DNA of 64,000 nt from Geodermatophilus aquaeductus (lineage in GTDB: Bacteria > Actinomycetota > Actinomycetes > Mycobacteriales > Geodermatophilaceae). Position numbers and translations under genes: made by a program. Below, in pieces: positions 1 to 8,377 of this stretch. A model generated the notes under the pieces. The model worked only from the letters and a program-made list of their open reading frames with translations. It did not search any database and was not told where the DNA came from. The stretch spans positions 82,567 to 146,566 of the forward strand of contig NZ_FXTJ01000012.1 in the NCBI RefSeq assembly GCF_900182545.1, written 5' to 3'. Positions within the stretch are counted from its first letter, which is position 1. Each line of letters starts with the position of its first letter.

Positions 1-1004
1 CCCTCGCGCAGCTCGGTGGGCAGGAAGCTGTTCTCGTTGCGGAACGTGTACGGGTGCACGAGCAGGTCCGCGGCGTGCGCGTCGTCGACGAACGAGGTCG
101 GCTCGCCCAGCGTTCCGTCGGCCTCCCGCGGGATCACCTGGTTCTTCTCCGGCCCGACGCCGTCGGCGTAGGTGGCGACCTCCGCCAGGCCCGCGGCGGT
201 GGACAGGTCGGCGTAGGTCCGCGGGTCCCCGGCCGCGACCAGGTCGGCCGGCGCGCCCGTCGCCGCCAGCAGCTGCACCAGCGGGACCCGGACGCCGGCC
301 GCGTCCAGCTCGCGCAGGTTGCCCGTCTCGAAGGACTGGAGGAACACCGGGGACTCCCGGCGGTCCAGCCGCGCCTCGCGCAGCTCCGCGAGCAGCGGCT
401 CCTCCAGCGACAGCCCGATCGAGTCGAAGTAGGTCGGGTGCTTGGTCTCGATGTAGACGCCGACCTCGCGGCGCAGCTCCCGGCTGAGGTCCGCGCGCAC
501 CTGGAGGAACTCCTCGAGCGTGGGCACCGGGTACAGCCCGTCGTAGAGGGTGTTCTCCTCGCGGGTCTCGGGGAGGCGCTCGACCGCGCGCAGCGTCCGC
601 AGCTCCTCCAGCGTGAGGTCCTCGGTGAACCAGCCGGTCAGCTCCACGCCGTCGACGACCTTCGTGGTGCGCCGGTCGGCGAACTCGGGGTGGTCGGCGA
701 CGTCGGTGGTGCCGGTGATGTCGTTCTCGTGCCGGCAGACGGGGACGCCGTCGGCGGTGCTGACGACGTCGCACTCGATGTGGTCGGCGCCCATGCGGGC
801 GGCCAGCTCGTAGGCGGCCAGCGTGTGCTCCGGCCGGTAGCCCGACGCGCCGCGGTGACCGATGACGAGCAGGTCCGCCTCCCCGGCACCGGATCCCGGT
901 GGGGACCCGTGCCGCGGGGCCGCCGAGGCCGGCCCGGCGAGGGTGAGCAGGACGGCGAGCAGCGCGACGACCGCACCGGACCGGCGCGAGGGGTGGACGG
1001 ACAC
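1..1004 (-). CDS. Secreted glycerophosphodiester phosphodiesterase (C-terminus beyond window)
   Basis: Hydrolyses glycerophosphodiesters to glycerol-3-phosphate and an alcohol, probably outside the membrane. The GTG start gives a signal peptide: a short Arg-containing n-region, the hydrophobic stretch AVVALLAVLLTLAG and an Ala-Ser-Ala cleavage site. The GDPD barrel follows with the catalytic pair of motifs: HRGASG near residue 49, then IECDV and a second His in CRHEN. Near the window edge the family motif HPYTFRNE is still present, so only the last residues are missing. About 334 residues are visible. It diverges from the SpoIIE phosphatase across a 130-nt gap. It resembles GlpQ-type enzymes; exact substrate unknown. 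Confidence 0.93.
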   Translation of the reverse strand, partial: MSVHPSRRSGAVVALLAVLLTLAGPASAAPRHGSPPGSGAGEADLLVIGHRGASGYRPEHTLAAYELAARMGADHIECDVVSTADGVPVCRHENDITGTTDVADHPEFADRRTTKVVDGVELTGWFTEDLTLEELRTLRAVERLPETREENTLYDGLYPVPTLEEFLQVRADLSRELRREVGVYIETKHPTYFDSIGLSLEEPLLAELREARLDRRESPVFLQSFETGNLRELDAAGVRVPLVQLLAATGAPADLVAAGDPRTYADLSTAAGLAEVATYADGVGPEKNQVIPREADGTLGEPTSFVDDAHAADLLVHPYTFRNENSFLPTELRE

Positions 1005-1122
1005 GAGGACCTCCGGAGGGGCCGGCGGCCCGCCGTCGGGCCGAGGAGCCCAGGGTGGACCCCGCCGCGCCCCCGCGCCCGGTGGGAGCCGCTCGGCGGC
1101 GGGGAGCGCTGATCACGGCGAC

Positions 1123-1128
1123 TACCGT
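1123..1128 (+). promoter_or_regulatory. -10 box of a leaderless promoter for the SpoIIE gene
   Basis: TACCGT lies exactly 6 nt before the GTG at 1135, which would place the transcription start at or next to the start codon. No Shine-Dalgarno is seen there. Confidence 0.5.
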
Positions 1129-1134
1129 GGGCCC

Positions 1135-2853
1135 GTGAGCAGCGCGGACGCCGGGACCGACGACCCGAGGGGGATCGCCGACGCCGACCTCGACCGCCTG
1201 TCCGCCCTCGTCCGGACGCTGCTCGACGTCCCCACCGCCCTGGTCACGCTCGTGCGCCCGGACGAGCAGGTGTTCCCCGGCGCGGTCGGCCTGCCGCCGG
1301 AGTGGCAGGCGCTCCGGAGCACGCCGCTGAGCCACTCCTTCTGCCAGTACGTGCGGTCCACGGCGCGGCCGCTGGTGGTCCGCGACGCCCGCGAGGTCGA
1401 GGTGCTCTCGGCCAACGGCGCCGTCGAGGACCTCGGCGTGGTCGCCTACTGCGGCGTGCCGCTCGTCGGCCCCGACGGCGACGTCGTCGGCGCGGTCTGC
1501 GCCATCGACTCCCGCCCCCGCGACTGGACCGACACCGACCTCGCGGCGCTCACCCAGGTCGCCGGGCTGGCCGCCACGGAGCTGCGGCTGCGCGCCCTGA
1601 CCAGCGAGGCCGAGGCCGCCCGGCGGGCCGCCGAGCGCGCCGGCGAGCAGACCCGGCTGCTGCTGCGCTTCGCCGACACCCTCGCCGACGCGGTCACCCT
1701 CGCCGACGTCGCGGCGGCCGTGAGCACGGCCGCCGCCGAGGTGCTCGGCACCTCGTGGACCTGCCTGGCGCTCGTCGACCCCGCCACCCGCCGGCTGCGG
1801 CTGGTGCCGTCGGCCGGGCACGCCGGCGACGCGGGCTCCGTGCCGCTGGGCACCGAGCACCCGCCGTCGGCGGCCCTGACCACCGGCCGGGCGGTGTTCC
1901 TGACCGACGCCGCGGCCACCGCGGAGCGCTTCCCGTCCGCCCGGCCGCCGCTGCCCGTCCCGGGCCGCATCGGCGCGTCGGCGCACCTGCCGCTGCCGGT
2001 GGCCGGGTCGCTGCCGGGCACGCTGAGCCTGGTCTGGGACGCGCCCCGCACCTTCGGCGCGGTCGAGCAGGGGCTGGTCCTCGCGCTGGCGCGCTACACC
2101 GCCCAGGCCGTCGCCCGCGCCGTGCTGCTCGCCCGGCAGGAGTCGGTGGCCACCACCCTGCGGCGCGCCCTGCTCGGCGAGCTGCCCGACCCGCCCGGGC
2201 TGGACCTGGCCGCCCGGTACCTGCCCAGCAGCGCCGGCGCGCAGGTCGGCGGCGACTGGTGGGACGCCTTCGACGACTCCGACGGCGCCACCGTCCTGGT
2301 GATCGGCGACGTCACCGGCCACGACGTCGCGGCCGCGGCCACCATGGGCCAGCTGCGGTCGATGCTGCGCGGCTTCGCCTTCGAGGGCGGCGAGCCGCCG
2401 GCGGTGGCGCTCGACCGCCTCGACGCCGCCGTCGCGGGCCTGCGCACCGGCGCGCTGGCCACCGCGCTGGTCACCCGCGTCGACCGCGCCGAGGACGGGC
2501 GCCGGACGCTGTCGTGGAGCAACGCCGGGCACCCGCCGCCGCTGCTGCGCCACCCCGACGGCCGCGTCGAGGTGCTCGCCTCCCGGCCGGACCTGCTGGT
2601 GGGCCTCGACCCCGCGCGGCAGCGGCACACCCACTCCGTCGCCCTCGAGCCGCGCAGCACCGTGCTGCTCTACACCGACGGGCTGGTCGAGCGCCGCCGC
2701 ACCGACCTCGACGAGGGCATCGCCCAGCTCACCGCCTCCCTCGCGGCCGACGACGGCGGCTCGCTGGACGACCTGCTCGACCGGCTGCTCGAGGGCGTGC
2801 GCGGCTCCACCGACGACGACGTCGCCCTGCTCGCCGTCCGCGTGCGCCCCTGA
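1135..2853 (+). CDS. GAF-GAF-SpoIIE serine/threonine phosphatase
   Basis: Cytosolic PP2C-type phosphatase that probably dephosphorylates STAS anti-anti-sigma partners. The 572-residue protein has a first GAF domain (about 20-155, with SHSFCQYV and GVPLVGPDG), an Ala/Glu/Arg-rich coiled-coil linker (about 155-185), a second GAF domain (about 185-340) and a SpoIIE domain (about 365-572). The phosphatase metal-binding motifs are intact: GGDWWDAF, VIGDVTGHD, NAGHPPPLL, YTDGLVERR and a terminal DDDVALL. No membrane segment. GTG at 1135 was chosen because the first GAF helix begins soon after; the frame is open further upstream but that sequence lies across the divergent gene. No kinase or STAS gene is adjacent; candidates are at 35.6 and 57 kb. 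Confidence 0.93.
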   Translation: MSSADAGTDDPRGIADADLDRLSALVRTLLDVPTALVTLVRPDEQVFPGAVGLPPEWQALRSTPLSHSFCQYVRSTARPLVVRDAREVEVLSANGAVEDLGVVAYCGVPLVGPDGDVVGAVCAIDSRPRDWTDTDLAALTQVAGLAATELRLRALTSEAEAARRAAERAGEQTRLLLRFADTLADAVTLADVAAAVSTAAAEVLGTSWTCLALVDPATRRLRLVPSAGHAGDAGSVPLGTEHPPSAALTTGRAVFLTDAAATAERFPSARPPLPVPGRIGASAHLPLPVAGSLPGTLSLVWDAPRTFGAVEQGLVLALARYTAQAVARAVLLARQESVATTLRRALLGELPDPPGLDLAARYLPSSAGAQVGGDWWDAFDDSDGATVLVIGDVTGHDVAAAATMGQLRSMLRGFAFEGGEPPAVALDRLDAAVAGLRTGALATALVTRVDRAEDGRRTLSWSNAGHPPPLLRHPDGRVEVLASRPDLLVGLDPARQRHTHSVALEPRSTVLLYTDGLVERRRTDLDEGIAQLTASLAADDGGSLDDLLDRLLEGVRGSTDDDVALLAVRVRP

Positions 2854-2859
2854 CGCCGG

Positions 2860-3966
2860 TCAGCCGGTGACGCTCCGCGTGAACCGGGCGATGTCGGCGA
2901 CGGTCGAGTCGTAGACGTCGCCGACCGCGGTCTTGAAGATCGAGTCGGCGCCGTGCGTGAGCCCCAGGACGACCCGGCCGGTGGCGCGCACCCCGGCCTC
3001 CTGCAGCTTCCGGTAGTAGGCGATCCCCTCGTCGCGCAGCGGGTCGAGCTCGTTGACCGAGACGACGTGCGGCGGCATCCCGGTGAGGTCCTCGACGGTG
3101 GCGAAGTAGGGCCAGGCCAGCGGGTCGCGGGCGTGCTCGCCGGTGGGGTCGTAGGTGGACACGAGCACGTCCATCATCAGCGTGTTGAGGAACCAGCCCT
3201 CGTTCTCCACGAGCGAGGGAAGCTCGGCGCGCTTGGCGTCGTCGTCCCAGCCGTAGGCCCCGGAGATGTACGGGACCATCGCGTAGACGCCGGCGATCGA
3301 GCCCAGCCGGCCCTCGCGCTCGGCCAGCAGCGCCGAGGCCAGGCACAGGTTGGCGCCGCCCGACTCGCCCTGCAGCACGATCGAGGCCATCCCGAGCCCG
3401 TCTCGGTGCGCGTCGAGCCAGGTGAGCGCGTCAGCGCAGTCGTGCAGGCCGGCCGGGAAGGGCGCGTGGTCGGCGGCGGTGACCGCGTTGCGGAAGTCGA
3501 CGGCGGCGACGACCAGGCCGGTGGCGGCGAGGTCCTCGCACCAGCGGGTGTGCAGGCGGTTGTCGCAGTCGAGGATCGTCATGCCGCCGCCGTGCAGGTA
3601 GACGAGACCGGGCAGCACCTGGCCCTCCGTGCCGGCCGGCCGGAAGACGTACACCGGGACGTCGTTCCCGTCCCGGCCGGGGGCGGTGTGCACGGTGCGG
3701 ACGACGTCGTCGCGGTGGGTCTCCTCCTGGGCGACCGCCGCGTACAGCCCCTCGAAGGCGTCGTGGGCGCCGCGGACGAAGGCCAGCTTGTCCTCCAGCG
3801 GCGCGTCCGGGCCGAACGGCGGCGGGGCGGCCTGGGTGTCCAGGCCGTAGCGGGCGAGGGCCTCGCGCAGCCCGCGGTCGGCGCGGGGGTCGGTGGCGTA
3901 GGCGGCGGCGGGGTCGCCGAGGCGGCCGGGCAGCGGGGTGGACGTGCGGTCGGACGTGGCGGTCAC
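2860..3966 (-). CDS. HSL-family alpha/beta hydrolase (esterase)
   Basis: Cytosolic serine esterase of the hormone-sensitive-lipase family, 368 aa, a little longer than usual because of an N-terminal cap of about 110 residues. The oxyanion motif HGGG, the nucleophile elbow GESGG, the acid in NELDPLRDEG and the catalytic His in LTHGAD are all present and in order. The GTG start overlaps the stop codon of the upstream TetR gene as GTGA, so the two are cotranscribed and probably translationally coupled. Substrate unknown; the pairing with a QsdR-like regulator suggests an ester- or lactone-type compound, which is inference. It ends 6 nt from the convergent SpoIIE gene. Confidence 0.92.
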   Translation of the reverse strand: MTATSDRTSTPLPGRLGDPAAAYATDPRADRGLREALARYGLDTQAAPPPFGPDAPLEDKLAFVRGAHDAFEGLYAAVAQEETHRDDVVRTVHTAPGRDGNDVPVYVFRPAGTEGQVLPGLVYLHGGGMTILDCDNRLHTRWCEDLAATGLVVAAVDFRNAVTAADHAPFPAGLHDCADALTWLDAHRDGLGMASIVLQGESGGANLCLASALLAEREGRLGSIAGVYAMVPYISGAYGWDDDAKRAELPSLVENEGWFLNTLMMDVLVSTYDPTGEHARDPLAWPYFATVEDLTGMPPHVVSVNELDPLRDEGIAYYRKLQEAGVRATGRVVLGLTHGADSIFKTAVGDVYDSTVADIARFTRSVTG

Positions 3967-4595
3967 GGTTCCTCCGGTGCGGGTGGCGGGGCGGACGGGG
4001 CGGGACAGCGGAGCAGGGCGGCGTACACGACGGCGGCCTTGGCGGCGTCGGGCTCGGCGCCGGCGATGAGGTCGGCGTAGATGAAGGACTCCGCCACCCG
4101 GGTGAGCACGTAGGCGGTGTCGGGCACCGGCAGCGGCAGGACGACGCCGGACCCGCCGAGCAGGTCGGCGAAGGCGCCGGTGACCCGCACCTGGTAGTCC
4201 GCGGCGCGGGTGGTGAGCAGCCGCAGCGCGCGGTCGGGCTCGCGGCGCAGGTGGGTGCGGAAGGGCTCCGACGAGCACACGTCGCGGGTGACGCGGGTGA
4301 GCGCGTCGACGACCCGGGGAGCCCCGGCGCCGCCGGCGCCGGCCACGGCGCGGCGCCAGGTGGGGACGAACAGCGACCAGATCACCTCGGTGAGCAGCTG
4401 GTCGCGGTTGCCGACCCAGCGGAACAGCGTCGCGCGGTCCACGCCCAGGCCGGCGGCGAGCGGGCCCATGTCCACCCGGGTGCCGGCGAGGAAGGTGCGC
4501 CGCGCGAGCCGGAAGGCGCGCAGCGGGCCGTCGTCGTCGACGCCGTCGCGCAGCGCCCGCGCGAGGCGGGTGGCCGGCACGGCGGCGGTCGTCAT
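3963..4595 (-). CDS. TetR-family regulator, QsdR-like
   Basis: Transcriptional regulator of 210 aa. The N-terminal helix-turn-helix is the short QsdR form, with VDMGPLAAGLGVDRATLF followed by RWVGNRDQLLTEV. The remaining ligand-binding part is helical and not recognisable in detail. It is the first gene of a two-gene operon with the esterase (4-nt overlap) and diverges from the M1 peptidase, so the 141-bp gap between them probably holds its operator; a weak inverted repeat GCAAC...GTTGC is visible there at about 4631-4652. A TACGGT box 8 nt before the ATG suggests a leaderless or very short-leader mRNA. Confidence 0.9.
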   Translation of the reverse strand: MTTAAVPATRLARALRDGVDDDGPLRAFRLARRTFLAGTRVDMGPLAAGLGVDRATLFRWVGNRDQLLTEVIWSLFVPTWRRAVAGAGGAGAPRVVDALTRVTRDVCSSEPFRTHLRREPDRALRLLTTRAADYQVRVTGAFADLLGGSGVVLPLPVPDTAYVLTRVAESFIYADLIAGAEPDAAKAAVVYAALLRCPAPSAPPPAPEEP

Positions 4596-4736
4596 GGCGG
4601 CCGACCGTAGTGGCGCAGGTCACGTCCGCGCAACGATCCGTCAGATGTTGCAGGATCCGCCCCGACACGACGCCGTTTCGGCCGGTGCCTACGGTGTCCC
4701 GATCCGGCCCGCCCGGGCCGGCCGAGGAGGACAGGC

Positions 4737-6185
4737 ATGCGCATCCGTCCCACCGCCCGCCGGACCGCCGCCGCGCTCGTCGCGGCCGCGTCGCTGGTCG
4801 CCGTCGCCGGTCCGGCGTCCGCGGCGCCCGGCAGCCCCGGCTCCCCCCGCTTCACCGACGGCAGCACCTCCGGCGGCGACCCCTACTTCCCGGCCGCGGG
4901 CAACGGCGGCTACGACGTGCAGCACTACGGCCTGGACCTGTCCTGGGCCGCCGACGGGCGGCTCGACGGCACCGCCGTGGTCACCCTGACCGCGACGGCC
5001 GACCTCGCGAGCTTCTCGCTGGACCTGCGCGGGCTGACCGTCTCCGCCGTGCGGGTGGACGGCAAGCCCGCCCGGTACACCCAGCTCCCGCCGGGCGAGG
5101 ACGGCCGCGGCGGGGAGCTCGTGGTGCAGGCCGCGCCCAAGCTGCGCGCCGGCACGACGCACGAGGTCACCGTCGTCTACGGCGGCTACCCGGGACAGCC
5201 CACGGACGCCGAGGGCGCGCTCTACGGGTGGGTCACCTTCCCCGACGGCGTCCTGGTGGCCAACGAGCCCGAGGGCGCCCCCACCTGGTTCCCGGTCAAC
5301 GACGTCCCCCGGGACAAGGCCACCTACGACTTCCGCATCACCGTCCCCGAGGGCAAGACGGCCATCGCCAACGGCGAGCCGGTCGGTGAGCCGACCACCA
5401 CCGGCGGCAGGACGACCTTCCTCTGGCGGGCCACCGACCCGATGGCCAGCTACCTGGCCACCGCCTCGATCGGCGACTACACGGCCACCACCCGCCTCGG
5501 CCCCGACGAGCTGCCGATCCTGGACTTCGTCGAGACCGGCGTGACCGGTGACGCGCTGACCACCACCCAGGCCAGCCTGGCGCTGCAGCCCGCGATGATC
5601 GACTTCTTCGACGGCGTCTTCGGCCCCTACCCGTTCACCTCGTTCGGCTCGATCGTCGACGACGACACCGTCGAGTACGCGCTGGAGACCCAGACCCGGC
5701 CGGTGTACTCGCAGGTGGCCTCGGAGACCACGGTCGCGCACGAGCTGGCCCACCAGTGGGTCGGCAACAGCGTCAGCCCCGCCACGTGGGCCGACATCTG
5801 GCTCAACGAGGGCTTCGCCACCTACGCGCAGTGGATGTGGACCGCGACCCGGCCCGGCGGCGCCACGGAGCAGGAGCAGTTCGACGCGGTCTACGCCATC
5901 CCGGCCGACGACGAGTTCTGGTCGGTCGTCGTCGCCGACCCCGGCCGGGAGGGCATCTTCGCCGACGCCGTCTACGACCGCGGCGCCGCCACCCTGCACG
6001 CGTTGCGCACCGAGATCGGCGACGCCGCCTTCGGCGACCTCCTGCGCCGCTGGGTGACGGAGAACGCCGACTCGACGGTGACCACCGCCGACTTCGTCGC
6101 CCTCGCCGAGCAGGTCAGCGGCCGGGACCTCGACGCGCTGTTCACCGACTGGCTCTACACCCCCGCCCGGCCCGCCGGGTACTGA
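4737..6185 (+). CDS. Secreted M1-family metallopeptidase
   Basis: Exported zinc aminopeptidase-like protein of 482 aa. A signal peptide (Arg-rich start, AAALVAAASLVAVAG core, Ala-Ser-Ala site near residue 29) precedes the M1 N-terminal beta domain and the catalytic domain. The zinc site HELAHQW lies near residue 333, with the third ligand Glu in NEGFATY about 20 residues later. Family members of this size lack the long C-terminal ERAP domain of classical aminopeptidase N, as here. GAGGAGG sits before the ATG, so translation is conventional. It probably degrades extracellular peptides; no other protease is nearby. Confidence 0.94.
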   Translation: MRIRPTARRTAAALVAAASLVAVAGPASAAPGSPGSPRFTDGSTSGGDPYFPAAGNGGYDVQHYGLDLSWAADGRLDGTAVVTLTATADLASFSLDLRGLTVSAVRVDGKPARYTQLPPGEDGRGGELVVQAAPKLRAGTTHEVTVVYGGYPGQPTDAEGALYGWVTFPDGVLVANEPEGAPTWFPVNDVPRDKATYDFRITVPEGKTAIANGEPVGEPTTTGGRTTFLWRATDPMASYLATASIGDYTATTRLGPDELPILDFVETGVTGDALTTTQASLALQPAMIDFFDGVFGPYPFTSFGSIVDDDTVEYALETQTRPVYSQVASETTVAHELAHQWVGNSVSPATWADIWLNEGFATYAQWMWTATRPGGATEQEQFDAVYAIPADDEFWSVVVADPGREGIFADAVYDRGAATLHALRTEIGDAAFGDLLRRWVTENADSTVTTADFVALAEQVSGRDLDALFTDWLYTPARPAGY

Positions 6186-6200
6186 CCGGCCGGGGGCGGG

Positions 6201-6206
6201 CAGGAT
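6201..6206 (+). promoter_or_regulatory. -10 box of a leaderless promoter for the 6213 monooxygenase
   Basis: CAGGAT ends 6 nt before the ATG at 6213; no Shine-Dalgarno lies in the intervening bases. Confidence 0.45.
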
Positions 6207-6212
6207 CGCGCC

Positions 6213-7226
6213 ATGCCCGCCCCCGGTACCCCGCTCGAGCGTCTCGGCTTCCTGACCATCGGCCTGTTCGACCCCGCCGACCCCGCGGCCGGCCACGAGA
6301 CGACCCTGCGGACGGTCGAGCTCGGCGAGCGCCTGGGCTTCGACAGCGCGTGGCTGCGCCACCGGCACCTGCAGCACGGCATCTCGTCCCCGGTCGCCGT
6401 GCTGGCCGCCCTGACCCAGCGCACCTCCCGGATCGAGCTGGGCACCGCGGTGACGCCGCTGGGCTGGGAGAACCCGCTGCGGCTGGCCGAGGACCTCGCC
6501 ACCGTCGACGTCCTCTCCGGCGGCCGGCTCAACCCCGGCGTCAGCGTGGGCCCGCCGATGCACTGGGACGACGTCAAGGGCGCGCTCTACCCCGACACCG
6601 CCGACGTCGAGGACTTCTCCTACACGCGCGTGGAGCGGCTGCTGCGCCTGGTCGCCGGCGAGCCCGCGACGTCCTTCGCCGGCCGCGAGGGCGTCGTCGA
6701 GGAGTGGTCGGACCGGGTGCAGCCGCACTCCCCCGGCCTGCGCGACCGGCTCTGGTACGGCGGCGGCAGCACCCGCTCGGCGGAGTGGGCCGGCGACGCC
6801 GGGATGCACTTCCTCACCAGCAGCGTGGTGAAGGCCGAGGGCGGGTCGACCGACTTCGCGGAGATCCAGGCGGCGCAGGTGCGGGCCTTCCGCCAGGCCA
6901 ACCCGGCCGGGCGGGTGTCGCAGGGCCTGGTCGTCATCCCTACCGACACCGCGACGCCCGGCCAGCGCGAGCGCTACGCCGCCTACGTCGAGGCACGCGC
7001 CCCGCGGGTGGGCGTGCCGCAGGGGCCGGCCCGGATGCTGTTCGCCGCCGACCTGCTCGGCACCTCCGAGCGGATCGCCGAGGCCCTGTACGCGCACGCC
7101 GGGTTCCGCGAGGTCACCGAGGTCGTGTTCGCGCTGCCCTTCAGCTTCACCGGGCCGGACTACGAGCAGATCCTCACCGACACCGCGGAGCGCCTGGGCC
7201 CGCTGCTGGGCTGGTCGCCCCGGTGA
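6213..7226 (+). CDS. LLM-class flavin-dependent oxidoreductase
   Basis: Luciferase-like TIM-barrel protein of 337 aa that uses reduced flavin (FMNH2 or F420) to oxidise an organic substrate. Family signatures visible are LGFDSAWLRHRH, RIELGTAVTPLGWENPLR and the barrel strand DVLSGGRLNPGVSVG. The C-terminal half carries the usual lid region. It overlaps the following aminotransferase by 4 nt, so the two form an operon; a C-S lyase partner would fit a sulfur-containing substrate, but that link is inference. No reductase partner is adjacent. Confidence 0.9.
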   Translation: MPAPGTPLERLGFLTIGLFDPADPAAGHETTLRTVELGERLGFDSAWLRHRHLQHGISSPVAVLAALTQRTSRIELGTAVTPLGWENPLRLAEDLATVDVLSGGRLNPGVSVGPPMHWDDVKGALYPDTADVEDFSYTRVERLLRLVAGEPATSFAGREGVVEEWSDRVQPHSPGLRDRLWYGGGSTRSAEWAGDAGMHFLTSSVVKAEGGSTDFAEIQAAQVRAFRQANPAGRVSQGLVVIPTDTATPGQRERYAAYVEARAPRVGVPQGPARMLFAADLLGTSERIAEALYAHAGFREVTEVVFALPFSFTGPDYEQILTDTAERLGPLLGWSPR

Positions 7227-8377
7227 CCGACGCCCCGGTGACCGACGCCGACGCCGCCGTCGCCGCGCTGCGCGCCCGGGGGTCGCTCAAGTGGTCGCGG
7301 TACCCGGACGCGCTGGGCGCGTGGGTGGCCGAGATGGACCTCGGCACCGCGCCCGCGATCACCCGTGCCCTGCACGCCGCCGTCGACCGCGGGCTGTTCG
7401 GCTACCTGCCCGACTGGCTCGCCGGGGACCTGGCCGGGGCCACCGCCGGCTTCCTGCGGGACCGGCATGGCTGGGCGGTGCCGCCGGAGCGGATCCGGCC
7501 GCTGGCCGACGTCCTCGCCGGGCTGTCCGCGGCGATCACCCACCTGTCCCGGCCGGGCTCGCCGGTGGTACTGCCCACCCCCGCCTACATGCCGTTCCTG
7601 GAGGTCCCGCCGGCCCTGGGCCGGGAGGTGCTCGAGGTGCCGATGGCCCGCGACGGCGACCGGTACGTCTACGACCTCGACGCGCTCGACGCCGCCTTCC
7701 GCGCCGGCGGGCACCTGCTGGTGCTGTGCAACCCGCACAACCCGATCGGCCGGGTGCTCGAGCCCGCGGAGATGACGGCGGTCGCCGAGGTGGTCGAGCG
7801 GCACGGCGGGCGGGTGTTCTCCGACGAGATCCACGCGCCGCTGGTCTTCCCCGGTCACCGGCACGTGCCCTACGCCTCGCTCGACGACACCACCGCCGGG
7901 CACACGGTCACGGCCACCAGCGCGTCGAAGGCCTGGGACCTGCCGGGTCTCAAGTGCGCCCAGCTGGTGCTGTCGAACGACGCCGACGCGCGGCTGTGGG
8001 CCGAGGTCGGGCACGGGGCCGAGCACGGCGCCTCGACGCTGGGCGCCGTCGCCAACGTCGCCGCCTACACCGAGGGGCTGGACTGGCTCGACGACGTCCT
8101 CGCCGTCCTCGACGGCAACCGCCGGCTGCTCGCCGACCTGGTGGCCGCGTACCTGCCCGGGATCCGCCACCGGCCGCCGGAGGGCACCTACCTCGCCTGG
8201 CTGGAGAGCTTCGGCCTCCCCGACCCCGGCGACGCCCTGCTGCGGGAGGCCGGGGTGGCGGTGGTCGACGGCGCCCGCTGCGGCGCCGCCGGCCGGGGCG
8301 CGGTCCGGCTGAACATCGCCACCCCCGAGCCGGTGCTGCGCCGCGTCGTCGAGCGGATGGGCGCGGCGCTGCGCTGA
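7223..8377 (+). CDS. MalY/PatB-type PLP-dependent C-S lyase or aminotransferase
   Basis: Fold-type I PLP enzyme of 384 aa. The start of the family (RGSLKWSRYPD, then WVAEMD) is typical of MalY/PatB cystathionine beta-lyases, which cleave C-S bonds of cystathionine or cysteine conjugates. The cofactor motifs are NPHNPIGRV, SDEIHAPLV and the Schiff-base Lys in TSASKAWDLPGLK. The GTG start overlaps the monooxygenase stop (GTGA); a second in-frame GTG lies five codons later. Its stop codon abuts the stop of the convergent flavoprotein with no gap. Regiospecificity cannot be decided from sequence. Confidence 0.9.
   Translation: MTDAPVTDADAAVAALRARGSLKWSRYPDALGAWVAEMDLGTAPAITRALHAAVDRGLFGYLPDWLAGDLAGATAGFLRDRHGWAVPPERIRPLADVLAGLSAAITHLSRPGSPVVLPTPAYMPFLEVPPALGREVLEVPMARDGDRYVYDLDALDAAFRAGGHLLVLCNPHNPIGRVLEPAEMTAVAEVVERHGGRVFSDEIHAPLVFPGHRHVPYASLDDTTAGHTVTATSASKAWDLPGLKCAQLVLSNDADARLWAEVGHGAEHGASTLGAVANVAAYTEGLDWLDDVLAVLDGNRRLLADLVAAYLPGIRHRPPEGTYLAWLESFGLPDPGDALLREAGVAVVDGARCGAAGRGAVRLNIATPEPVLRRVVERMGAALR

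Noticed and set aside
54..1112. Long plus-strand open frame opposite the glycerophosphodiesterase
   Set aside because: Low-complexity Arg/Gly/Val-rich translation with no domain; the minus strand holds a complete GDPD pattern. Such shadow frames are common at this base composition.
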